A stretch of 38,146 bases of DNA from DATKZS01 sp035527835 [NCBI: bacterium] (GTDB taxonomy: Bacteria; RBG-13-61-14): the NCBI GenBank assembly GCA_035527835.1, contig DATKZS010000098.1, forward strand, positions 1 through 38,146, in the 5' to 3' direction. Position numbers and translations under genes: made by a program. The notes beneath the pieces were generated by a model, which was not told the DNA's origin, ran no database searches, and saw only the letters and a list, made by a program, of their open reading frames with translations. Shown in pieces: positions 33,974-38,146 of this stretch (position 1 is its first letter; the number at the start of each line of letters is the position of its first letter).

Positions 33974-34472
33974 CCGACCCAGCGTCGTTTCCTACAGACA
34001 CTAATTAATTCGTAATGCATAATTTCAACTGGCCCCGGGACGTTTTTTCTCCCTGGTCCCGCTTTTTTTCGCGGCATTGAAGGTGTAAAATATTTTGCCG
34101 GGTTGAAAAATCCATTTTGCGTCAGTCGGATTAATTCTCCATTTTGGAATAAGGCCTTGAGCTTCAACGATGGACCGGCCATGGCGCGCCGAGTTATTGG
34201 CGGAATATTTATTATCCGCCTCCGCCTCGCCCTGCCTTATATTCATAAGCTATCGAGTTGTTATTGAAAGCATAATCACGGAGTAAAGCCCGGGAGCGCC
34301 GTGGGGCCGGGCGGGATTATCCCGGCTAACAGGCTGCTTCCGCCGGATTTTCGGCGGACCGGCCCGCGGTCCGGGATTGGGCACGCAAAATGCTTTTTAT
34401 TAAAGCAGCGGCGGATTCGTGAGATTCACTGGTTCCCGGCGCGGCGGCCGGGCGGAAATGGAGGCAGCAAGG
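33974..34472. other. Hairpin-rich intergenic region upstream of the cytochrome module
   Basis: No gene is supported here; short open frames on the minus strand have no coding character. Apart from the terminator at 34036, inverted repeats are GGCGGAATA/TATCCGCC (34199-34220), GCCGGG/CCCGGC (34306-34326), TCCGCCG/CGGCGGA (34339-34358), CGGACC/GGTCCG (34355-34373) and TGCTTT/AAAGCA (34391-34407). The third and fourth overlap by four nucleotides and cannot form together. The block 34306-34407 immediately precedes the NarI-like gene and could be a structured mRNA leader. I did not recognise a known riboswitch family in it. Confidence 0.5.
34036..34069 (+). terminator. Probable rho-independent terminator of the VgrG operon
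   Basis: CGGGAC (34036-34041) pairs with GTCCCG (34056-34061), followed by C and seven T residues (34063-34069). The loop is long (14 nt, itself T-rich), so the hairpin is weaker than the one at 17509. Its position 63 nt after the last spike-operon gene fits a terminator. Confidence 0.6.
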
Positions 34473-35246
34473 ATGGATTGGGAGGCCACGTTTTCCTTTG
34501 CGCGGGGGCCGTTGTTCACGGCGTCGTTCGTTTTCCTGGTGCTGGGGGTAATGCGGATCGTGTTGCTGCAATGCGTTGACCTGGCGCGGGCATGGAGGCG
34601 GGCGGGGTCTTCGGGGCTGCCGTGGCTCCGGCGGTTCGAGGGTTTCGCGGTGTGGACGTGGCGTTCGAGCCCGGCGCTGGAGTTCCGGGGATGGGTGATT
34701 TTCATCACGTTCCTGTTTTATACGCTGGTGATCTTCGTGGCGCTGTTTTTGATAGACCATATCCTGCTGTGGTACTCGGGCGTGGGTTTGTGGTGGCGGG
34801 GGATGTCGAAGCCGGCGGCGGACGGGTTTGCGCTGCTGGCGATTGCGGGCGGGGTGATCCTTTTGCTGCTCCGGACGTTCCACGGTCCGACGCGGCGTCT
34901 TTCCGACCATTCCGACTACGCGATCATCGTGCTGTTGCTGCTCACGCTGGGGGCGGGGCTGCTGGCGGCGCACCCGGGGCTCACGTTTGCGAATTACCGC
35001 GCGGTGATGACGGCGCACGTGCTGGCTGCGGACCTCACGTTCTTTTTGTTCCCGTTCTCGCGGGTGGCGCATGAGGTTTTCCACCCGGTGGGGGTGATGG
35101 AAGTCGGAGAGTTCGGGCGGATGGCGGCGGACGGGAGCGGTGAACAAGCGCGGGTGGGGGCACCCGCGCCCCAACGTGAGCTTGCGCACCGACATGAGAC
35201 CGGGCCCCATTCCGGGCGCCCGCGACCCAGTGAGGGAATGTCATGA
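34473..35246 (+). CDS. NarI-like membrane cytochrome b subunit
   Basis: The start at 34473 (MDWEATFSFARGPL) follows GGAGG and gives 257 residues; an open frame to 34419 has no ribosome binding site. About five membrane helices are visible (near residues 12-34, 69-93, 108-128, 142-160 and 175-200). The pattern is typical of the nitrate-reductase-gamma / HmcE / DsrM family, which carries heme b and oxidises quinol at the membrane. His residues such as DHILLW, TFHG, TAHVLA and VAHEVFHP are candidate heme ligands. The C-terminal tail is hydrophilic and Arg/Gly-rich. Its stop overlaps the cytochrome c start as ATGA (35243-35246), so the two proteins are made together. Electrons probably pass from menaquinol through this subunit to the hexaheme cytochrome. 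Confidence 0.88.
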   Translation: MDWEATFSFARGPLFTASFVFLVLGVMRIVLLQCVDLARAWRRAGSSGLPWLRRFEGFAVWTWRSSPALEFRGWVIFITFLFYTLVIFVALFLIDHILLWYSGVGLWWRGMSKPAADGFALLAIAGGVILLLLRTFHGPTRRLSDHSDYAIIVLLLLTLGAGLLAAHPGLTFANYRAVMTAHVLAADLTFFLFPFSRVAHEVFHPVGVMEVGEFGRMAADGSGEQARVGAPAPQRELAHRHETGPHSGRPRPSEGMS

Positions 35247-36163
35247 CGCTGGGATCAAGGCTGTTCCGGGACTTCTTATGGGCCACCGTGTTCTTCGCGG
35301 GGGTGGTGAAGATTTACGCCGTGAGCATGGACACCCCGGCATCGGTCGTAATTGACCTGGTGACGCTTGCGGGCTTGCTGGCGGTGGGTGGCCTGGTGGC
35401 CCAGCCCAGCATGGACTACGGGCGGGGGCGGGTCGTGCGCTACGCGGTGCCGGCGTGGTCGCGCTCGCTCTCGGACCCAGTGAGCCGGGTGAGCATGGTG
35501 GTGGTGATCGCGGCGTCGCTGGCGGCGGGCGCGCTGGCGGCGGGGATGCTGCGGGAGGAGCCGGGGCCGGTTGACCACTCGGCGCTGCCGCCGCGGGCGG
35601 TGGACGACCTGCGCAATGTGATCGTGATCAACGGCGACGGCGACAATGACGCGGTGGTGTTCGACCACCAGTCCCACCGCGACATGATGAGCTCGGGGAG
35701 CGGCTGCAAGAAATGCCACCACCTGCACATGCCGGGAGACTACAGCACGCCCTGCCATTCCTGCCACAAGGACACCAGGTACCCGAGTTCCATCTTCAAC
35801 CACGACCTGCACCAGGAAAAGCTCGGCGGAAACCAGAGCTGCGGCCAGTGCCATAACCTCTCCATGCCCAAGGGCCACGGCAACGCGCCGTCCTGCGCCA
35901 AGTGCCACCAAAAGAACATGGGGATCAAGGCCACGGGCAAGCGGGCGTTCGTTTACATGGCGCCGTCCTTTCCCGAGGCCATGCGCGACGTGTGCCTGAC
36001 TTGCCATTTGCGGGCCGCCAGGAACATGGGCCTGCCGGAGTTGGCCGCGTGCGACTGCTGCCACAAAGAGGTGCACCACGAGGCGGAGGAATTGGAGCCG
36101 CCCAAGGAGACGCCGCCGGCAGGTGCCGGGGATGACAGGACGGATGCGATGTTCAACGAGTGA
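35243..36163 (+). CDS. Membrane-anchored hexaheme cytochrome c
   Basis: The 306-residue protein has three membrane helices at the N-terminus (about 9-27, 33-52 and 83-103) followed by a periplasmic domain. Six CxxCH heme-binding motifs are visible, with first cysteines at 155, 171, 200, 218, 251 and 270; the last is CDCCH, containing an extra cysteine. Many free histidines (FDHQSHRD, FNHDLHQ) give bis-histidine ligands, as in cytochrome c3/c7-type proteins. The tail is acidic and Pro-rich (EPPKETPPAGAG). The start overlaps the NarI-like gene as ATGA. The pair resembles quinol:cytochrome c modules of sulfate- and metal-reducing bacteria. The stop lies 3 nt from the stop of the convergent DUF2293 gene. 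Confidence 0.93.
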   Translation: MTLGSRLFRDFLWATVFFAGVVKIYAVSMDTPASVVIDLVTLAGLLAVGGLVAQPSMDYGRGRVVRYAVPAWSRSLSDPVSRVSMVVVIAASLAAGALAAGMLREEPGPVDHSALPPRAVDDLRNVIVINGDGDNDAVVFDHQSHRDMMSSGSGCKKCHHLHMPGDYSTPCHSCHKDTRYPSSIFNHDLHQEKLGGNQSCGQCHNLSMPKGHGNAPSCAKCHQKNMGIKATGKRAFVYMAPSFPEAMRDVCLTCHLRAARNMGLPELAACDCCHKEVHHEAEELEPPKETPPAGAGDDRTDAMFNE

Positions 36164-36166
36164 TTC

Positions 36167-36898
36167 CTAACCAGAGGGGCGATCCTTTTTACGAGGGGTG
36201 GCCCACTCGATGAGGACCCGGTCCACCTCCGCCCTGGCCATCTGGCGGGCTTCGAACTTCTCGTAACCCATTTTGATGAGCCGGTCGTACTCCGTGCAAC
36301 AATGGCGGACGTGGGCCTTGACCGCGAGATCAATGGCCTTGGCATCCAACTCCTTGGCGGCGGCGATGCGGCCCACCCGGCCCGAATACTTTTCGCAGGC
36401 GTGGGCCGCGATCTTGAATTCCACGCCGCGCGGACACCCCGGATAACGAGAGCGCACGGCCGCCGCGAACGCGGCCACGTATTCCAGCTCCCAGGCATCC
36501 CGCCGCTTTTCCTCCTTTTTCCGCCGGTCCTTGCGCTTGAGCTCGTCGGCCGCGCACTCCTTCTCCGCCCGCGCCAGCGCCTCCTCCTCGACCAGGACCC
36601 CCTGCCGCTCATAACGCCTCCGCGCCCGCGCGAACCGAACCACCACCGCGCTCGTGCTGGAATATTTGCGCGCCCTTCTCGATAAGGCCATGTTGCCCCG
36701 CGGCAGGAAAACGAGGTGGTCCATACCCGCGCATTTCAGGCACAGATGCTCCTCGCCCCGGTTAAAGGCCATGCTCCCGCGAGGCATGTCCCCGCCGCAG
36801 CGGGAGCAATTCCGGTCCTGGACGATCATGAAGACCCAGGTGTCGCGGTATTCATTGATCTCGTCCGGTTTGCGTCCGTCCCGTCCCGAGCTCCTCAT
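36167..36898 (-). CDS. DUF2293 domain-containing protein
   Basis: The 243-residue product starts at ATG 36898 (AAGGA about 8 nt upstream on the minus strand). The N-terminal half holds a zinc-ribbon-like pattern, CSRCGGDMPRG and LCLKCAGMDH, around residues 31-60. A Lys/Arg-rich region (RKDRRKKEEKRRD) follows. The C-terminal half has the DUF2293 signature: CPRGVEFKIAAHACEKYSG and RVGRIAAAKELDAKAIDLAV. The charged composition and Cys pairs suggest a cytoplasmic nucleic-acid-binding protein, but no activity is known for this family. It is a single gene, convergent with the cytochrome gene with only 3 nt between the stop codons. Confidence 0.85.
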   Translation of the reverse strand: MRSSGRDGRKPDEINEYRDTWVFMIVQDRNCSRCGGDMPRGSMAFNRGEEHLCLKCAGMDHLVFLPRGNMALSRRARKYSSTSAVVVRFARARRRYERQGVLVEEEALARAEKECAADELKRKDRRKKEEKRRDAWELEYVAAFAAAVRSRYPGCPRGVEFKIAAHACEKYSGRVGRIAAAKELDAKAIDLAVKAHVRHCCTEYDRLIKMGYEKFEARQMARAEVDRVLIEWATPRKKDRPSG

Positions 36899-36920
36899 GG
36901 ATAAATCCTTTATTTCGAGA

Positions 36921-37016
36921 ACCCCGTTGAAACGGGGTCTTCAAGATATGCGGCGCCGCCGCTATACCCGCGCTAAAGCACGGGCCTATTACGAGAGCAA
37001 GGCCGGTGAACCGGCC
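36921..37016. repeat. Array of three mini-hairpins (REP-like)
   Basis: Three small inverted repeats, each with a 2-nt loop, stand in a row. They are ACCCCGTT-GA-AACGGGGT (36921-36938), CCCGCGCT-AA-AGCACGGG (36967-36984, one C-A mismatch) and GGCCGGT-GA-ACCGGCC (37001-37016). A further GGCGCC palindrome lies at about 36952. The regular spacing resembles REP-type repeat elements mobilised by RAYT transposases. No such transposase gene is in the window. Confidence 0.7.
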
Positions 37017-37047
37017 TCCTTCAATCCACACGCCAATGCCGAGGACC

Positions 37048-37668
37048 TTATAGTATGGACAACAACTCGCCCAGATGATTGGAATTCACGATCAAAATAT
37101 CAAAGGAGGAAGATTTAAGCGGACCAGCATCGGCAACGGGACTCCGTTCGTCCCAATCCGGCGCCAAGGCCGAAGACCAGCGGTAATGAAGCCAGGGCAA
37201 TGGCTCCCCATGGACTCTTTCCTCATATCTTCCATCGCTGATCTTACTCTTAGCAGGATCATTCTCGAAAAAAAACAGCGGCGCTGAGGTTATAATAATT
37301 GGCATTATCCTAATTTTCCATGCCTGGGTTTTGGGGAGAAAATGTTGTTTAAAGTGCTCATGAAAAGAATCCATTCCAATGATTAGTCGTTTGCAGGTTT
37401 GGTAAATAGTGTCCTTCTCCGCTGCAGGCCCTTTGTTTGACTTTACGGCCATGCAGTAGGCCACATTGGCTGATTTATTAAAATCGAGATTGCACGCCTT
37501 CCATGAAATAGGACAAAGTTCAAGTCCAGGCCCTCGGCGCTCTGAATAGCACAAGTTATATTGCGGATCGAGTTTACTCTCTGTTGCAGCAAAAACCCAT
37601 TTCTTAAGGGCTACTATCGCAAGCACCTCCGGGATTGGGGAATTCAGGGAATTAGGCTCGGGCCTCAA
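37048..37668 (-). CDS. AT-rich ORF of unknown function
   Basis: The frame encodes up to 206 residues with a TTG start at 37668; no ATG fits, and GTG starts further in are possible, so the N-terminus is unsure. One 60-nt block (37321-37380) is 38% GC, well below the neighbours. The product is soluble. It contains PISWKACNLDFNKSANVAYC, then IIGMDSFHEHFKQHFLPKTQ, a hydrophobic strand IRIMPIIITSAPLFFFEND and the tail SSFDILIVNSNHLGELLSIL. The continuous frame and lack of repeats argue for a real gene, possibly recently acquired or the C-terminal part of a longer one. No family is recognised. It lies between the mini-hairpin array and a MITE-like palindrome. Confidence 0.55.
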   Translation of the reverse strand: MRPEPNSLNSPIPEVLAIVALKKWVFAATESKLDPQYNLCYSERRGPGLELCPISWKACNLDFNKSANVAYCMAVKSNKGPAAEKDTIYQTCKRLIIGMDSFHEHFKQHFLPKTQAWKIRIMPIIITSAPLFFFENDPAKSKISDGRYEERVHGEPLPWLHYRWSSALAPDWDERSPVADAGPLKSSSFDILIVNSNHLGELLSIL

Positions 37669-37838
37669 TATATAACATCAGCCTCCCTGATCCATCCGGC
37701 AGCGTCTTTTCGGGACGGGGCCTGGGCTCGAGGCGTTTCGCTCACTAGCCCGCGAGTATATCCCATCCTGATTCAATGTCAAGCGAAAAGTGAAGTAAGA
37801 TCACTCTTGTCCAAAATAGGCCGTAAGAAAACCGCCAA

Positions 37839-38026
37839 GACGCCAAGAGCGCCAAGGATCACCAAGTAAATCATGATGTTTCTTTGCGGCCCGGCAAAGA
37901 ACAGCTCCGGAGCGTTGGCCCCAACCGGCTTGGCGAACCGGCCGACGGGAGCGCCAAGCAAAAAACATTCGCACCCAAGCCCTCTTAAAATCGTGTTTAA
38001 AAATAATCCTTGGCGCTCTTGGCGTC
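37839..38026. repeat. MITE-like palindrome with 21-nt perfect terminal inverted repeats
   Basis: GACGCCAAGAGCGCCAAGG (start of the left arm, 37839-37859) is matched by its perfect inverse at 38006-38026 (21 of 21 nt). The 146-nt interior contains a nested hairpin TTCTTTGC/GCAAAGAA (37880-37901) and TTGGCCCCAA. Arms are tandem CGCCAAGA units like those at 11618 and 3790. No coding sequence is inside. It resembles a miniature inverted-repeat element, but I cannot define target-site duplications. Confidence 0.75.
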
Positions 38027-38102
38027 TCCTATGAATAAAATTGTCAAGTCGCCTCGATGTTAAAGTCATGCACCTCCGGGGCGCCCGAGGGGGGCACAAG
38101 GG

Positions 38103-38121
38103 TTATCCACAATTTCCACAG
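38103..38121 (+). promoter_or_regulatory. Pair of DnaA-box-like sites
   Basis: TTATCCACA (38103-38111) is a perfect match to the DnaA box consensus, and TTTCCACAG (38113-38121) is a one-step shifted, weaker copy in the same direction 10 bp away. Two sites at the window edge could be the start of a cluster or a chance occurrence; more flanking sequence would decide. Confidence 0.35.
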
Positions 38122-38146
38122 GCCTCCGGAAAAGGGGCCTCACGGA

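Larger units (their letters stand above)
37669..38146. other. Right-end intergenic region with repeats, no gene supported
   Basis: The first part (37669-37790) contains TTCGGGACGGGGCCTGGGCTC and GCTCACTAGCCCGCGAGTA in two GC-rich pieces without a clear feature. The rest holds the 188-nt palindrome (37839-38026) and the DnaA-box-like pair (38103-38121), listed separately. An open frame on the minus strand across this stretch (37779-38099) only reads the repeat and is not annotated. Confidence 0.5.

Noticed and set aside
34025-34246. Leftward 73-codon frame in the intergenic region after the VgrG operon
   Set aside because: It spans the terminator and has no start signal or coding-like composition.
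34306-34407. GEMM (cyclic dinucleotide) riboswitch upstream of the cytochrome genes
   Set aside because: GGGCACGCAAAATGC recalls part of the motif but the expected order of stems and tetraloop receptor is not present.
37779-38099. Leftward 106-codon frame with a hydrophobic stretch
   Set aside because: It reads through both arms of the palindromic repeat, and the apparent helix is encoded by repeat units; no ribosome binding site.

Overview
The window is about 38 kb of GC-rich bacterial chromosome with densely packed genes. Housekeeping genes (dnaE, guaA, guaB, argJ), an ADP-forming acyl-CoA ligase subunit, a QueG-like Fe-S protein, a membrane-anchored hexaheme cytochrome c paired with a NarI-like quinol-oxidising subunit, and intergenic palindromes built from short degenerate units together suggest an uncultured Desulfobacterota (deltaproteobacterial) lineage. 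This is inference from gene content; there is no rRNA in the window to test it.

Left part (1-8.3 kb): dnaE (-), an orphan antitoxin-like gene (+), the guaB-guaA operon (-) and a gamma-carbonic anhydrase-like gene (+). Centre-left (8.3-15.3 kb): a rightward cell-envelope operon with a small two-helix membrane protein, an HtrA/DegP-type protease, an ABC-2 transporter (ATPase and permease), a GldG-like auxiliary protein, a DUF4340 protein and two small proteins. Many of these genes overlap by ATGA. Next come argJ, an ATP-grasp acyl-CoA ligase subunit and an Fe-S protein (15.4-18.5 kb). A leftward block follows, with a secreted SRPBCC-like protein, a 34-codon gene remnant and a secreted GH5 glycosidase (18.7-21.2 kb).

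The most unusual region is 21.4-34.0 kb: a one-direction operon encoding two very large 'evolved' VgrG spike proteins, a DUF2169 adaptor fused to pentapeptide repeats, a second pentapeptide-repeat protein, a DUF3540 protein, a methionine-rich PAAR-like (DUF4150) tip and a small DUF3467-like protein. It is a complete type VI secretion spike/loading module with no sheath, tube, baseplate or ATPase genes and no recognisable toxin or immunity gene beside it. The two VgrGs are paralogues that share a core, a boundary motif and a C-terminal tail. VgrG1 carries a 73-residue tandem duplication, and VgrG2 carries a glycine-rich hydrophobic insertion resembling a membrane-inserting segment.

The right end has a two-gene quinol-to-cytochrome c electron-transfer module behind a hairpin-rich leader, a convergent DUF2293 gene, an array of mini-hairpins, an AT-rich orphan ORF of unknown function, a MITE-like palindrome and a pair of DnaA-box-like sites at the edge.

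Two repeat systems run through the intergenic DNA. One is a set of palindromes whose arms are tandem 9-10 nt units. The other is a GGGGCTTGAGGC-type repeat that lies, in the sense orientation, at the stop codon of three genes. All function statements rest on motif recognition by eye; no database search was run.
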